From Gammaproteobacteria bacterium (GTDB taxonomy: Bacteria > Pseudomonadota > Gammaproteobacteria > Pseudomonadales > Pseudohongiellaceae), in contig JAHEGE010000005.1 in assembly GCA_024639905.1 (NCBI GenBank), positions 124,001 through 188,000 on the forward strand: a DNA stretch of 64,000 bases, given 5' to 3'. Positions 35,086-45,358 of the stretch are shown in pieces. Both the position numbers and the translations under genes were made by a program. Each line of letters opens with the position of its first letter. Position 1 is the first letter of the stretch. The notes under the pieces are model-generated. The model saw only the letters and a program-made list of their open reading frames with translations. It was not told the DNA's origin and searched no databases.

Positions 35086-36162
35086 GTGACGAGCGACGCA
35101 CAAACCAAGCAGTCCAAACAGACCAATCTAAACATTCTAGGCCAGACCATACGTCCCGGAGAGCGCGTTTCTATCGAGCTACCGGTGCCAAGCCTCTACA
35201 CCCACACGCGCCTCGAAATGCCCGTGCAGGTCATCCATGGCAAGAAGCCAGGGCCCACACTTTTCATCTCCGCCGCTATCCATGGTGACGAAATCAATGG
35301 CGTCGAGATCATCCGCCGAGTCATGCACCAGCGCGGAATAAGTAGGCTGAAAGGCACGCTCATCGCTATACCTGTGGTGAACATCTTCGGCTTCATCAAT
35401 CAGAGTCGTTACCTGCCAGACCGGCGCGACCTCAATCGCTCATTCCCAGGCTCGGAGTCAGGTTCGCTCGCGGGACGCATCGCTAATCTGTTCCTTAGCG
35501 AGATCGTGTCGCATTGCACCCACGGCATCGACCTCCACACCGGCGCCGTGCATCGCGAGAACTTTCCCCATATCCGCGCGGTGCTCGACGACGACGAAAC
35601 CAAGCGCATGGCGAGCGCCTTTATCCCGCCGGTGATTCTCAATACGCAGATCGTCGAGGGTTCCCTACGACAAGAAGCCGAGCGCCTAGGCGTCAGTGTC
35701 ATCGTCTATGAAGCGGGCGAAGCGCTGCGCTTTAACGAGGTAGCTATTCGTGCCGGCGTGCGCGGCGTTGACTCGGTAATGCGCGAGATTGGCATGCTGC
35801 CGAAAAAGAAGGCGCGTAAGAGCGACCCTATTCCTGTGGTCGCGACAGACTCGGCTTGGATTCGTGCCCCCCATAGCGGCATCTTGCGCATGATCAAACC
35901 GCTCGGCGCACGCGTATCGAAGAATGAGGTGCTCGGCATTATCTCGGATCCGTTCGGCGATTCCGAGCACAAGGCGATAGCCCCCTTTGGTGGGATCATT
36001 ATCGGCAAGACAAACTTGCCGCTGGTGAACGAAGGCGAGGCGCTGTTTCACGTCGCGCGCTTCGAAAGTACCAGCGCCGCCTATGACCAAATCGAAGGCT
36101 TCCGAGCGGAGATGGATCCGCTTACCGATGACGGTTCGGTGGCGGAACCGGCGATCTCCTAG
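35086..36162 (+). CDS. Succinylglutamate desuccinylase/aspartoacylase family zinc hydrolase
   Basis: An M14-like zinc carboxypeptidase-fold hydrolase of about 358 residues. Zinc ligands are visible in IHGDEINGVE (His and Glu) and GIDLHTGAVHR (His), and the proton-donor region is YEAGEALRFNE. The C-terminal third is a biotinyl/barrel-like domain (HSGILRMIKPLGARVSKNEVLGII). The family removes acyl groups from amino acids. Start at GTG 35086 is a choice; TTG 35056 adds 10 residues. Directly after rimK, so removal or trimming of glutamyl tails is a reasonable hypothesis. Confidence 0.83.
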   Translation: MTSDAQTKQSKQTNLNILGQTIRPGERVSIELPVPSLYTHTRLEMPVQVIHGKKPGPTLFISAAIHGDEINGVEIIRRVMHQRGISRLKGTLIAIPVVNIFGFINQSRYLPDRRDLNRSFPGSESGSLAGRIANLFLSEIVSHCTHGIDLHTGAVHRENFPHIRAVLDDDETKRMASAFIPPVILNTQIVEGSLRQEAERLGVSVIVYEAGEALRFNEVAIRAGVRGVDSVMREIGMLPKKKARKSDPIPVVATDSAWIRAPHSGILRMIKPLGARVSKNEVLGIISDPFGDSEHKAIAPFGGIIIGKTNLPLVNEGEALFHVARFESTSAAYDQIEGFRAEMDPLTDDGSVAEPAIS

Positions 36163-36180
36163 CGAATCGCCGAAGACAGC

Positions 36181-37668
36181 CTAGTCGCGGTAGGCGTAGA
36201 ACGCCCGCGCCGCCTCGAATAGGCTAAACACGTCGAGCTTGGAACTCACCGCATAGGGCGTGTGAATCGAAAGCAGCGGCACGCCGAAATCGATGACCTC
36301 GATATTTTGGCTGGAGAACTCACCGCCGATGGTGCCACCGCCGGCACTGCCCACCTTGTAGGTTGCCGTCTGCCACGGCACTTGATTGCCATCGAGCAAC
36401 GCCCGCGTCCACGCCATAAATTCGCTGTTGGCGGTATTACCCTGACCATAGAGTTTGAGGTTTACACCGTAGCCAAGCTTCGGCGCATTGCCCAATTCCC
36501 ACGCACCGGGATTCATCGGATTCACACCCGGATTCACATCGATGGAGATAAACTTAGTCGCGCGCAGCGCCTGTCGAAACAGCGGCTCGCGATAGTCGCT
36601 CCCGAGCTCGGCGTAAAGCAGCCGGGAAAGCAGGTCCGCAAAATAACTAGAAGCCGCGCCGGTGTTGTTGCGGTTACCTACCTCTTCGTTGTCGACGAGA
36701 TAAGCCATGGTTGTTGTCTGCGGTCTATCAACCGCGGCAATGGCGCGCAGCGTCGCGTAAGCAGCGAGGCGATCATCTTGACCGTAGGCGGCGATCAAGC
36801 CTCGATCGAAACCCATGTCGCGCGGCGCACCCGCGGGCACTAGTGACAGCTCCGCAGACACGAGGTCTGCTTTCGAGAGCCCGTATTCGGCCGCGAGAAA
36901 CGCCAACACTTGCTCGCTGACATCACCCCCCTCTTCGGTATCAGGAATATGAGCAATCACCGGATCGAGGTCTTCTGGACCGATGAACTCGCTCAGCGTT
37001 TTCGAATTGCGTGAGCGATCAACATGAGGCGAAAGCTCAGGAATCATAAAGATGGGATCGGCGGGGTCTAAGCCTATCTCGATCTGCACTGTGCTGCCGT
37101 CTTTCTTATCCACTCTTCCCATGAGCGCGAGTGGCAGGTTGGTCCACTGATGAAACTTAATGCCGCCGTGATAGTTGGTTTGAAACAGCGCGAACTCGCT
37201 CTTCTCATACAGCGGCCTGCCCTTGAGCTCCAAACGCGGCGAGTCGATATGGGCGCCGACGACATGGAAGCCGTTTTGAATCGGCTCCTCACCAATCACC
37301 ATGAGAGTAATGGTACGGTCGCGATTCACCTCATACAGCCGTGCTCCGGGACGCAGCCGAGAGTCGTTTGTAAGCGCCTCGAAACCGTTGGCCTGTGCGA
37401 ATGCGATGGCTTCGGTGACAAAGCTCAGCTCTGTGCGTGCCTCGGCGATAAAGCCTTTGTAGTCTTCGGCGAACGCGAAAACCTCGGCACGCTTTGCATC
37501 ACTAATGCCTACCCAACCCGATTCACAGTCCAGGTTATCGCTACAACTGGTCTGCGCGAGACTTGCTGGCGAGGCCGCGACTAGGGCGAGCATAGCGAGC
37601 GTGGAAGCAGCCCGCAGAGATCTTAAACGCGAGGTCTTATTGAGCAAGGCGAGTCGATTGGGGGACAT
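36181..37668 (-). CDS. Exported M18 family aminopeptidase
   Basis: A 495-residue di-zinc aspartyl-type aminopeptidase. Metal and catalytic residues of M18 are in place: H140 and D142 in GAHIDSPRLEL, the Asp of AYGQDDRLAAY, the Glu pair of DNEEVGNRN, the Asp of SIDVNPGVNP and the His of SIHTPYAVSSK. M18 enzymes are normally cytoplasmic, but here the first 39 residues form a signal peptide (STLAMLALVAASPASLAQ), and two cysteines follow at 42 and 48. The gene is convergent with the aspartoacylase-type gene. Confidence 0.86.
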   Translation of the reverse strand: MSPNRLALLNKTSRLRSLRAASTLAMLALVAASPASLAQTSCSDNLDCESGWVGISDAKRAEVFAFAEDYKGFIAEARTELSFVTEAIAFAQANGFEALTNDSRLRPGARLYEVNRDRTITLMVIGEEPIQNGFHVVGAHIDSPRLELKGRPLYEKSEFALFQTNYHGGIKFHQWTNLPLALMGRVDKKDGSTVQIEIGLDPADPIFMIPELSPHVDRSRNSKTLSEFIGPEDLDPVIAHIPDTEEGGDVSEQVLAFLAAEYGLSKADLVSAELSLVPAGAPRDMGFDRGLIAAYGQDDRLAAYATLRAIAAVDRPQTTTMAYLVDNEEVGNRNNTGAASSYFADLLSRLLYAELGSDYREPLFRQALRATKFISIDVNPGVNPMNPGAWELGNAPKLGYGVNLKLYGQGNTANSEFMAWTRALLDGNQVPWQTATYKVGSAGGGTIGGEFSSQNIEVIDFGVPLLSIHTPYAVSSKLDVFSLFEAARAFYAYRD

Positions 37669-37720
37669 AGGGAAAACTCCTAGGAATCAAATAGGGTAAT
37701 GGCTAAAAGATAACAGCGCT

Positions 37721-38713
37721 TTAGGGCTGAGGGAACTGGGCCAGGCATGCGGCGTGGGTCGCCGGATCGATGTTTCCCCCGGAGAGAATGACGCCGACAA
37801 TACTGTTGGCTGCCGGCAGCACTCTGCCGCTTAATAAGGCTGCGAGTCCGACAGCGCCACCGGGTTCCACGACGAGTTTTAGGTAGCGAAACGCGAAGCT
37901 AATCGCCCGTGCAACCTCACTTTCGCTCACACTGTAGAAATCGTCGACGAGTTCGCCATTAACCGCCCAGGTAAGCTCGCCGGGCTGGGTCGCCATGAGG
38001 CTGTCACAGGCCGTCGTCGATGCAGGGTTGATCTTCATACGCACACCCGCCGCCCGAGATAGCACATGATCATCATAGTGCTCAGGCTCAACGCCGATGA
38101 CGCGGCACTGAGGGGCAAGCCCCTTCACGGCGGTCGAGACGCCGGCCATCAGCCCTCCGCCACCGACAGGGCTCAGCAGGAGTTCGGGTTTCAGGTGCTG
38201 CGACCCTAGCTGTTCGACGAGCTCTAGTCCGCACGTGCCCTGCCCTGCCATCACATCAACATCGTCGAAGGCGGGCACGAGTATCGCACCAGTGGCAGAG
38301 GCGATATCCGCGGCGATCTGTTCACGCGATTCGGTTAGGCGATCATAGAGCCGCACGCGCGCACCCAACGCCTCGGTGCCTTCGCGCTTAATGGCGGGCG
38401 CATCGATCGGCATGACTATCGTGGCCTGCATGCCGAGCAGCTGAGCGGCATAAGCGATGCCCTGAGCATGATTACCGGACGAGAAGGCGACGACGCCGCG
38501 TGCACGCTCGGCCTCGTCACATTGTACGAGGCGGTTATACGCACCGCGAAATTTAAAAGCGCCAATGTGTTGCAGGCTTTCGGGCTTGAGGAAGATGCGT
38601 GCGCCGAGCCTGCGGTCGAGCTCGGCACTAGTGAGCAGCGGTGTAAGCACTGCCACACCGCGGAGGCGTTCAGCTGCGGCTTGGACGCTTTGGAGTGAAA
38701 TCGGTTTGGACAT
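37721..38713 (-). CDS. Threonine/serine dehydratase (PLP-dependent)
   Basis: Deaminates threonine to 2-oxobutanoate or serine to pyruvate; serine racemase homologues share the fold. 330 residues without a C-terminal ACT domain, so it is of the catabolic, non-isoleucine-regulated type. PLP lysine K54 is in FKFRGAYN, with the substrate loop SSGNHAQG, the phosphate-binding GGGGLMAG and a closing SGGN. It lies 14 bp downstream of der and may be co-transcribed with it. Confidence 0.88.
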   Translation of the reverse strand: MSKPISLQSVQAAAERLRGVAVLTPLLTSAELDRRLGARIFLKPESLQHIGAFKFRGAYNRLVQCDEAERARGVVAFSSGNHAQGIAYAAQLLGMQATIVMPIDAPAIKREGTEALGARVRLYDRLTESREQIAADIASATGAILVPAFDDVDVMAGQGTCGLELVEQLGSQHLKPELLLSPVGGGGLMAGVSTAVKGLAPQCRVIGVEPEHYDDHVLSRAAGVRMKINPASTTACDSLMATQPGELTWAVNGELVDDFYSVSESEVARAISFAFRYLKLVVEPGGAVGLAALLSGRVLPAANSIVGVILSGGNIDPATHAACLAQFPQP

Positions 38714-38727
38714 ACTGCCTCACCTCG

Positions 38728-40227
38728 TTAGCGCGGTCGCCGCCTCTGCACTGGCGCTTTACGCTCGTTAGTCTTATTCACTGCCGCAGCTCTGCCGGTT
38801 GCAGCGTTTTTCTTGCTCTGAACCTTGTTCTTTGTCATGCGTCGCTTGCGCGCGATCTGCTGCGGATTGAGATTTTCTTCCGACTTGATAAAGGGGTTCT
38901 CACCACTGCGCAGTTCGATCTTGACCGGCGTGCCCTCGAGCTTTAGCACCTTGCGAAAGGTCTTTTCGAGATAGCGTGTGTAGTTGCCGGGGACTTTATC
39001 GGTCTGCTTACCATGGATCACGATGATCGGCGGATTCTGACCGCCTGCATGCGCATAACGCAGCTTAATACGGCGCCCGTTAATAATCGGTGGCGCGTGA
39101 TCGGTTACCGCATCTTGCAGAATTTGGGTGAGAATATTAGTCGTAAGAGTCTTACGCGCGGACTCGTAGGCACGATGGATCGACGGGTAGAGGTCGCCCA
39201 CACCGGTGCCGTGTAGAGCCGAGATAAAGTGTATTTTAGCGAAGTTAACGAAAGTAAATCGGCGCAGAATGTCCGACTTAATTTTCTCCTTGCCCTCTTG
39301 GTCCATCCCGTCCCACTTATTCAGCGCAATAACCAGCGCGCGCCCCGTGTCAATCACATAACCGAGCAGGTGCAAGTCTTGTTCGACAATTCCGGTTCGC
39401 GCATCGACGACCAGCACGACAACGTTCGCGTCTTGAATCGATTGCAGCGATTTCACCACCGAAAATTTCTCGACAGTCTCACGCGTCTTGCCGCGCTTGC
39501 GAATCCCCGCCGTATCGATGAGTGTGTAGCGCTGATCGCGGCGCTCGAAGGGAATATAAATGCTGTCGCGAGTTGTGCCCGGCTGGTCATAGACCACGAC
39601 ACGGTCTTCACCCAAGAGGCGATTCACTAGCGTCGATTTACCCACATTGGGCCGACCCGCAATGGCGATTTTAATACCGGTGACCGACTCGTCGTCTAGG
39701 TCGAAGTCGTCCTCACTCTTATTTGCAGCGGCGATCGCGGCGAATTCTTCGAGCACGCCAAGCAGAAGCGATTTGACACCACGCCCTTGAGTGGCAGTAA
39801 TCGGGTGAACCTCAGCAAAGCCTAGACTGTAAAAATCGGCAAGCGCGATATCGGGATCCAGACCGTCGATTTTGTTCGCAACCAAGTAGGTATGCTTGTC
39901 ACGCTTACGCAAATAATCGAGGATGCGGTGGTCGTCGGGCATCAGCCCGTCTTTTGCATCGACCAAGAATAGACAGATGTGCGCCTCTTCGATTGCCTGC
40001 AAAGACTGCGCCGCCATCTCAAGATCGATACCCTCTTCGTCGCCACTAATGCCGCCGGTGTCGATCGCGATAAAGGTTTGCCCCTCGAGCTCTCCTTCAC
40101 CGTATTTACGATCGCGAGTGAGGCCAGGGAAGTTAGCCACGATAGCCTCGCGCGACTTCGTCAGCCGATTAAACAGCGTCGACTTGCCGACGTTCGGGCG
40201 ACCAACGAGTGCAATTACCGGTTTCAT
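38728..40227 (-). CDS. der: Ribosome biogenesis GTPase Der (EngA)
   Basis: An essential GTPase with two tandem G domains acting in 50S subunit assembly. 499 residues. Both P-loops read GRPNVGKST (residues 8-16 and about 191-199), with DTGG and DTAG G3 motifs, NKID and NKWD G4 motifs, and a C-terminal KH-like domain. The last 40 residues are very basic ([15 protein letters not shown], then RRRPR), a common extension in this family. It lies 37 bp downstream of bamB, the standard gammaproteobacterial order. Confidence 0.97.
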   Translation of the reverse strand: MKPVIALVGRPNVGKSTLFNRLTKSREAIVANFPGLTRDRKYGEGELEGQTFIAIDTGGISGDEEGIDLEMAAQSLQAIEEAHICLFLVDAKDGLMPDDHRILDYLRKRDKHTYLVANKIDGLDPDIALADFYSLGFAEVHPITATQGRGVKSLLLGVLEEFAAIAAANKSEDDFDLDDESVTGIKIAIAGRPNVGKSTLVNRLLGEDRVVVYDQPGTTRDSIYIPFERRDQRYTLIDTAGIRKRGKTRETVEKFSVVKSLQSIQDANVVVLVVDARTGIVEQDLHLLGYVIDTGRALVIALNKWDGMDQEGKEKIKSDILRRFTFVNFAKIHFISALHGTGVGDLYPSIHRAYESARKTLTTNILTQILQDAVTDHAPPIINGRRIKLRYAHAGGQNPPIIVIHGKQTDKVPGNYTRYLEKTFRKVLKLEGTPVKIELRSGENPFIKSEENLNPQQIARKRRMTKNKVQSKKNAATGRAAAVNKTNERKAPVQRRRPR

Positions 40228-40264
40228 GTATTTCCTAGTGGTGCGTAAGAACTAGCGCGGGAGG

Positions 40265-41482
40265 CTAGTTGAGGCGATAGGCCGTGAGTTTGCCGCTGTT
40301 GCCGTAAACGTAGAGCAGGCCGTTGGCGCTGAGCATAGACGCGCGAACGCCGTCGCTGTCGGCGCGAACGCGGCCCGCGATATGGCCGTCGATCTGCGAA
40401 ATCAGGTGTACATAGCCTTCAAAATCGGCAACGGCGACGTAGTTGCCGATCGCACGTGGTGCTGAGACCTCACGGAATTTAAGGTCGCTGTTCTCCCACA
40501 CGACGTCTTCGCTGTTGTCGCGCATGGCGGTAAGAACGCCCTCGTCATCGACGTAATACAAGTTGCCGAAGCCACGCTCTATGCCATGAAAGCTTGAGGC
40601 GGCATGCCCCCAAACGATACGCCCCGTATTCACATCGAGCGCCATCAGATTGCCTTGATAGCTTGACGCCAGCACGCGCGTGCCGTCGAGGAGAAGTTGC
40701 CCATCGATGTCGATCACTCGATCGATATCGTATTGCCCCTCGGGCACGGCGACTCGCTCTTCCCAACTCCAGACACCATTATCCGCCTCAACAGCAACAA
40801 GCGTGCCGTTACTAAATCCGGCGATGACCTTGCCGTTATTAGTAATCACAGGGCTACTGCTGCCACGCAGGGTTAATGCGGGTAGCGTGGTCTCATAGGT
40901 CCAACGTTGTTCGCCATTGCTCGCTTCTAGCGCAATCAGCTTTTCATCCACCGTCTGCACCACAACGACGTCACCGTTAGTTTTAGGTGCAGAGAGCACT
41001 TCGCTCGACACAGGCATGGCCCAGACGAGGGCGCCGCTGTCTTGATCGAGCGCTACAACCTCTGCCGCCTCTGTGCCGACGAACACCAATCCGTGCCCCG
41101 CACCAACGCCACCAGTGATCGCTTCTTCTAGGCGCTCGCGCCAAATTAACTCGCCACTCGTGGCTGAGAACGCGCTGACGGTGCCGTCTTCACTTGCAGC
41201 GAATAAGCGCGCGCCATCTAACACTGGAGTCAGGAGATTAAATATCTTGCCCTGCCCATTGCCGACACTCGCGCCCCACTCCCTGTCCAGCTCTACTTCC
41301 GCGGTGAAGCGCTGAAGCTCAGTAGGAGGGTTCACCTCGTCATCGCCAAACCAGCTCATCGGATTTAAGCTGCCAGCATCAAAACTTGCACAGCCGCCTA
41401 GCAGTCCTGCCATCACTATGAAGGCTGGCGCGCGCGCCGCTGCGGCGAGGCTGGTCTTGTGGTGTCGATTGCCGGTTGTCAT
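40265..41482 (-). CDS. bamB: Outer membrane assembly lipoprotein BamB
   Basis: A component of the BAM complex that inserts beta-barrel proteins in the outer membrane. 405 residues with a lipobox LLGGC near residue 31 and an eight-bladed PQQ-like beta-propeller; blades such as TSGELIWRERL, DSGALVWAMPV and NGEQRWTYETTLPALTLRG are visible, followed by a VDGTRVLASSYQGNLMALD-like region. The N-terminus before the lipobox is a little long and basic. Located between yfgM and der as in other gammaproteobacteria. Confidence 0.95.
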   Translation of the reverse strand: MTTGNRHHKTSLAAAARAPAFIVMAGLLGGCASFDAGSLNPMSWFGDDEVNPPTELQRFTAEVELDREWGASVGNGQGKIFNLLTPVLDGARLFAASEDGTVSAFSATSGELIWRERLEEAITGGVGAGHGLVFVGTEAAEVVALDQDSGALVWAMPVSSEVLSAPKTNGDVVVVQTVDEKLIALEASNGEQRWTYETTLPALTLRGSSSPVITNNGKVIAGFSNGTLVAVEADNGVWSWEERVAVPEGQYDIDRVIDIDGQLLLDGTRVLASSYQGNLMALDVNTGRIVWGHAASSFHGIERGFGNLYYVDDEGVLTAMRDNSEDVVWENSDLKFREVSAPRAIGNYVAVADFEGYVHLISQIDGHIAGRVRADSDGVRASMLSANGLLYVYGNSGKLTAYRLN

Positions 41483-41512
41483 GACGAATTCTCTGTTTTT
41501 AGCGATTTGCTT

Positions 41513-42175
41513 TTAACTGTCTGTACGCGCGAGATTGTCGAGCTTCATGCGTAAGGCTTCGCTCTGCGAACCCGCTTCTTGTGCTGCGAGGTAAGCATCA
41601 CGCGCATCTGCACTGCGGCCGAGGGCGAGATAGACATCACCTCGCAGCTCTGTATAGCCTGCTTCGAACGTCTTCGGATCGACGCTATTCACTAGCGCGA
41701 GCGCACGCTCTGCATCGCCTCGGGCGAGCATGACACGACCCAGGCGCAGATTAGCCGTGAGCAACAACCCCTCATCGGTTTCGCCGAAGAGGCCGCCGTC
41801 ATAGTTGTCGATGATCCACTGCAAGGCCGTCTCGGCCGCCGCGAGGTCGTTGGCAGCAACATGCTGCTGCGCCGCAAACAAGGCGCCGAACGAAGCATAG
41901 CTGGTGGCGGCAAAGTCCGCGCGCAGCTGGTCACTCAGGCGGATAATAGCCGCGCCATCTACCTGTTCGCCGGGCTCGACAAGCGTAAGCTCGAGGATCT
42001 CTTCATACAAATCCGAGGCAGCTCCTTGGGTCGCGAGTTGCTGCGACTCCCAAAAATTGAAGCCACCAAAGCCTAGTGCCACGACCACAACCATTGCGAT
42101 CAGCTGCTTACCGTTCTCTTCCCACCATTTCTTGAGGGATTCTAGGGTTTCTTCTTCCGCCGCGTTAATCGCCAC
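41513..42175 (-). CDS. yfgM: YfgM family tetratricopeptide protein
   Basis: An inner membrane ancillary protein of the SecYEG translocon and periplasmic chaperone network. 220 residues: a short cytoplasmic N-terminus, a membrane helix (about 20-40, IAMVVVVALGFGGFNFW) and a periplasmic TPR-like domain. The start is GTG 42175 with AAGGAG 6 nt upstream. It is the gene between hisS and bamB. A 193-bp spacer separates it from hisS, where no gene was seen. Confidence 0.92.
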   Translation of the reverse strand: MAINAAEEETLESLKKWWEENGKQLIAMVVVVALGFGGFNFWESQQLATQGAASDLYEEILELTLVEPGEQVDGAAIIRLSDQLRADFAATSYASFGALFAAQQHVAANDLAAAETALQWIIDNYDGGLFGETDEGLLLTANLRLGRVMLARGDAERALALVNSVDPKTFEAGYTELRGDVYLALGRSADARDAYLAAQEAGSQSEALRMKLDNLARTDS

Positions 42176-42368
42176 GACTTACTCCTTTGCATTGTTGTAC
42201 GGTCACCGCGGACACACCGCAGACCGGTATTCAAGCCTCGGCCGCAGCCTTAGCGCTTAACCCGCTATTCTAACTCGAATTACTCCGAGTAACACTGCCC
42301 TTTCTGACACCAAGAGGGCAAATAGATTCCTTATGGGGGAGAAATTCCTCAGCAACGAGCGTGCTGGG

Positions 42369-43637
42369 CTAATCGAGAAGCGCTGCAAGCCGTGCTGGTG
42401 CCTCAGCCAACGAAACCCGCAGCTCATTGCCGTCATCATCGAGCTGCCTAATCTTAAGCTCACCGGCGTTACAAGAATCTGCTTCTAGCACCAGGGCATA
42501 GCGCGCGCCCAAGGCGAATGCGCGCTTTAATTGGCTTGCCGGCTTGCCACCGCCACAGTGACAGAGGATGCCCTGGGACGGCAGGGCAGCCCGCAATGCC
42601 ATAGCGAGCGCCTGCGCCTCCCGCGAGACACCATTACCTACCACGATATACGCCGCAGGCTTAGGCATTGGTGGCTCCTTGCCCAACGTCTCGAGCATGA
42701 GCACCAAGCGTTCTGCACCCATGGCAAACCCCGCAGCAACCGTCGGCTTACCGCCAAGCTGTTCTACGAGGCCATCATAGCGCCCGCCACCGCACACAGT
42801 GCCCTGCGCGCCAAGCGAGTCGGTAACCCACTCGAACACACAGTTGTTGTAATAATCCAAGCCTCGCACTAGCCGAGGGTTCACCTCGAAGGCGATCCCG
42901 CCGTCGGTTAATAAGGTCTGCAAAGCCTCGAAATGGCCGACGCTTTCGGCGCTCACGTAGTCGGCCAGCCTCGGTGCGGCTGCTAGCAACGCTTGCATGT
43001 CGGGGTTCTTGCTGTCGAGTATGCGCAGCGGATTGCTATACAGACGATTCAGCGCGTCGCTGTCGAGCTGCTCTCGGTGCTGCTCTAAGTAGGCAGTCAG
43101 CGCCTCGCCATAGGCGCGTCGTTCCGCAGAGGCGCCGATGTTATTAATCTGCAGAGTAAGCGCAGACGCTATGTCGAGCTCACGCCACAGGTCGGCTGAG
43201 AGCAGGATGAGTTCGGCATCGATATCGGGGCCGGCCATGCCAAACGCTTCAACGCCGAACTGCTGGAACTGGCGATAACGTCCCTTCTGTGGGCGCTCGT
43301 GGCGGAACATCGGGCCTTGATACCAGAGTCTCTGCTGCTGGTTATACAGCAGCCCATGCTGGTCTGCAGCGCGGACACAACCGGCAGTGCCTTCTGGACG
43401 CAAGCTTAGATTGTCGCCATTGCGATCGTCGAAACTGTACATCTCTTTCTCGACGATGTCGGTGACCTCGCCGACGGCGCGTTTAAAGAGTTGAGTTTGC
43501 TCCAACACGGGAAAGCGAATTTCTTGATAACCGAAGCGGCGCACCACTCGATGAAATGCTTGCTCGACAGCCTGCCAGAGCGGCGTCTGCGCGGGCAAGA
43601 TATCGTTCATGCCACGAATTGCTTGGAGTTTAGCCAT
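42369..43637 (-). CDS. hisS: Histidyl-tRNA synthetase
   Basis: Class II aminoacyl-tRNA synthetase charging tRNA-His. 422 residues from ATG 43637. Visible motifs: motif 2 (RPEGTAGCVRA, then LWYQGPMFRHERPQKGRYRQF), the histidine-specific LVRGLDYYNNCVFEW and motif 3 (GGRYDGL ... GFAMGAERL). The C-terminal anticodon-binding domain follows. An upstream TTG pair at 43649-43652 would add 4 or 5 residues. It lies between ispG and yfgM in the usual order. Confidence 0.97.
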   Translation of the reverse strand: MAKLQAIRGMNDILPAQTPLWQAVEQAFHRVVRRFGYQEIRFPVLEQTQLFKRAVGEVTDIVEKEMYSFDDRNGDNLSLRPEGTAGCVRAADQHGLLYNQQQRLWYQGPMFRHERPQKGRYRQFQQFGVEAFGMAGPDIDAELILLSADLWRELDIASALTLQINNIGASAERRAYGEALTAYLEQHREQLDSDALNRLYSNPLRILDSKNPDMQALLAAAPRLADYVSAESVGHFEALQTLLTDGGIAFEVNPRLVRGLDYYNNCVFEWVTDSLGAQGTVCGGGRYDGLVEQLGGKPTVAAGFAMGAERLVLMLETLGKEPPMPKPAAYIVVGNGVSREAQALAMALRAALPSQGILCHCGGGKPASQLKRAFALGARYALVLEADSCNAGELKIRQLDDDGNELRVSLAEAPARLAALLD

Positions 43638-43691
43638 GGGAATTTTCAACAACCTCTACTAGCACGCGCGCGAACCCGCGCCGCGGATAAA

Positions 43692-44792
43692 TTAACTCGA
43701 CGCGATGACGTCTTTTTTAAGCGCCACGCGAGCGCGCACCATCGCCTCAAGGTCATCGACCAATGTCGCGTTGTGCATTTTTTGCGCAGGAACCCCTTCG
43801 ATATAAGCGAGATTGTTAGGGCTCGCACCGGTGAGCCCCACCTCGGCAACCTTGGCCTCACCAGGTCCGTTCACGATACAGCCAATCACCGCAACATCGA
43901 TAGGCGTGGTGATATCCTCGAGGCGGGATTCGAGCTCATTAACTACCGAAATCACATCAAAATTCTGCCGCGAACAGCTCGGGCAAGCGACGAGGTTCAC
44001 GCCCTTGTGACGCAGACCGAGGCTCTTGAGAATATCGAAACCCACCTTCACTTCTTCAACCGGATCCGCTGCCAATGAAATACGGATGGTGTCGCCAATC
44101 CCCTCCATTAACAGCGCGCCGAGACCGATCGCAGACTTTACCGTGCCCGAACGCAGCCCCCCCGCCTCAGTAATGCCGAGGTGTAGGGGTTGATCGATCT
44201 GCGAGGCGAGTGCGCGGTAGGCCTTAAGCGTCATGAAAATTTCAGACGCCTTGAGACTTACTTTAAAGTCTTGGAAGTCAAGTTTGTCGAGTATGTCGAT
44301 CTGGGTCAGCGCCGACTCCACCATCGCCTCGGCGGTGGGCTCTTTGTATTTACGCAGCAACACCTTGCCAAGCGAGCCGGCATTCACACCGATTCGTAGC
44401 GGAATACCCTTGTCTTTCGCGCTGTCGACTACGGCGCGGATACGCGCTTCGCTGCCAATATTGCCCGGATTGATACGCAGGCAGTCGACACCAGTCTCGA
44501 GTACCTGCAGGGCGATGCGATGGTCAAAATGAATATCGGCGACAAGGGGAACCTGCACCTGCGCGCGAATCGCTTTAAACGCCTCCGCAGCCTCCATGCT
44601 CGGCACCGAGACGCGGACAATATCGACGCCCGCAGTTACCAGCCTTCTTATCTGCCCAAGAGTCGCTTCAACGTCACAGGTCTCGGTATTGGTCATGCTC
44701 TGCACGCTAATCGGCGCATCGCCTCCGACCGCAACGTTACCAACCATGATCTGACGCGTTTTGCGCCGCGGAATAACTGTCTTAAAGCTCAT
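43692..44792 (-). CDS. ispG: 4-hydroxy-3-methylbut-2-en-1-yl diphosphate synthase (GcpE)
   Basis: Iron-sulfur enzyme of the MEP isoprenoid pathway that converts MEcPP to HMBPP. 366 residues, the short bacterial form. A TIM-barrel starts with [16 protein letters not shown]; the 4Fe-4S ligands are the cysteine pair in [10 protein letters not shown] and the cysteine of [14 protein letters not shown] 44792 is the family start; a longer frame begins at 44816. Fits its place between rodZ and hisS, close to the isc cluster that would supply its cofactor. Confidence 0.96.
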   Translation of the reverse strand: MSFKTVIPRRKTRQIMVGNVAVGGDAPISVQSMTNTETCDVEATLGQIRRLVTAGVDIVRVSVPSMEAAEAFKAIRAQVQVPLVADIHFDHRIALQVLETGVDCLRINPGNIGSEARIRAVVDSAKDKGIPLRIGVNAGSLGKVLLRKYKEPTAEAMVESALTQIDILDKLDFQDFKVSLKASEIFMTLKAYRALASQIDQPLHLGITEAGGLRSGTVKSAIGLGALLMEGIGDTIRISLAADPVEEVKVGFDILKSLGLRHKGVNLVACPSCSRQNFDVISVVNELESRLEDITTPIDVAVIGCIVNGPGEAKVAEVGLTGASPNNLAYIEGVPAQKMHNATLVDDLEAMVRARVALKKDVIASS

Positions 44793-44831
44793 CGTTACTG
44801 ATTCCGTTCTAACCAATCAGAGAAGGGTATC

Positions 44832-45263
44832 TCACCCGTTAAAAAACCAAAGCACGCCGAACAGCGAGACGAAGACAAATAAGGAAACGCCAAGCCAGCG
44901 CTGATTCCTATCGGCGCGAGTCAGTGCCCTCTTGGGCGTTCCTCGCGCGGCTTTCTCTCGCCTTGTCGCCTCGACGATGCTTTCAAAAACAGTCATTAGA
45001 GGCTCAGTAGGCACATCGATCAGAAGGCAATAATTTCGCACATAGCCACGCGCAAAAACCTCTCCCGGCAACCGCTCATAGTCGTCCTCTTCAATCGCCC
45101 GCAGATAGTGCCGAGTAATAAGTAGGGACTCGGCGACCTCCTCCTCCGTCAATCCGCGTTGCAAGCGCGCAGCTTTCAGGCGTTGGCCAGGCGAGTTTGC
45201 AGCGTTGGATGACTCGTCGTTATCTGCCACCGCTAATTGTGCCTGGGTTGAGGTCTCTCCCAT
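44832..45263 (-). CDS. rodZ: Short RodZ-like protein (HTH plus one membrane helix)
   Basis: Cytoskeletal anchor in which the N-terminal helix-turn-helix binds MreB. From ATG 45263 (AGGA 7 nt upstream) it has 143 residues: an Xre-type HTH domain (LKAARLQRGLTEEEVAESLL ... YERLPGEVFARGYVRNY), a basic juxtamembrane stretch and a membrane helix (WLGVSLFVFVSLFGVLWFF). It then stops, so the whole periplasmic DUF4115-type domain of normal RodZ (over 300 residues) is missing. There is no room for it before ispG. GTG 45296 is a possible longer start. Confidence 0.85.
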   Translation of the reverse strand: MGETSTQAQLAVADNDESSNAANSPGQRLKAARLQRGLTEEEVAESLLITRHYLRAIEEDDYERLPGEVFARGYVRNYCLLIDVPTEPLMTVFESIVEATRREKAARGTPKRALTRADRNQRWLGVSLFVFVSLFGVLWFFNG

Positions 45264-45358
45264 TCTTGTTTCCTGTCCTGTTTCTGTGTCTTGCACATTC
45301 TATTCTAAACCCCGAAGAAAAGGGTCTCGTAGTGGCTAATACACGCTCAATAAGCCTA

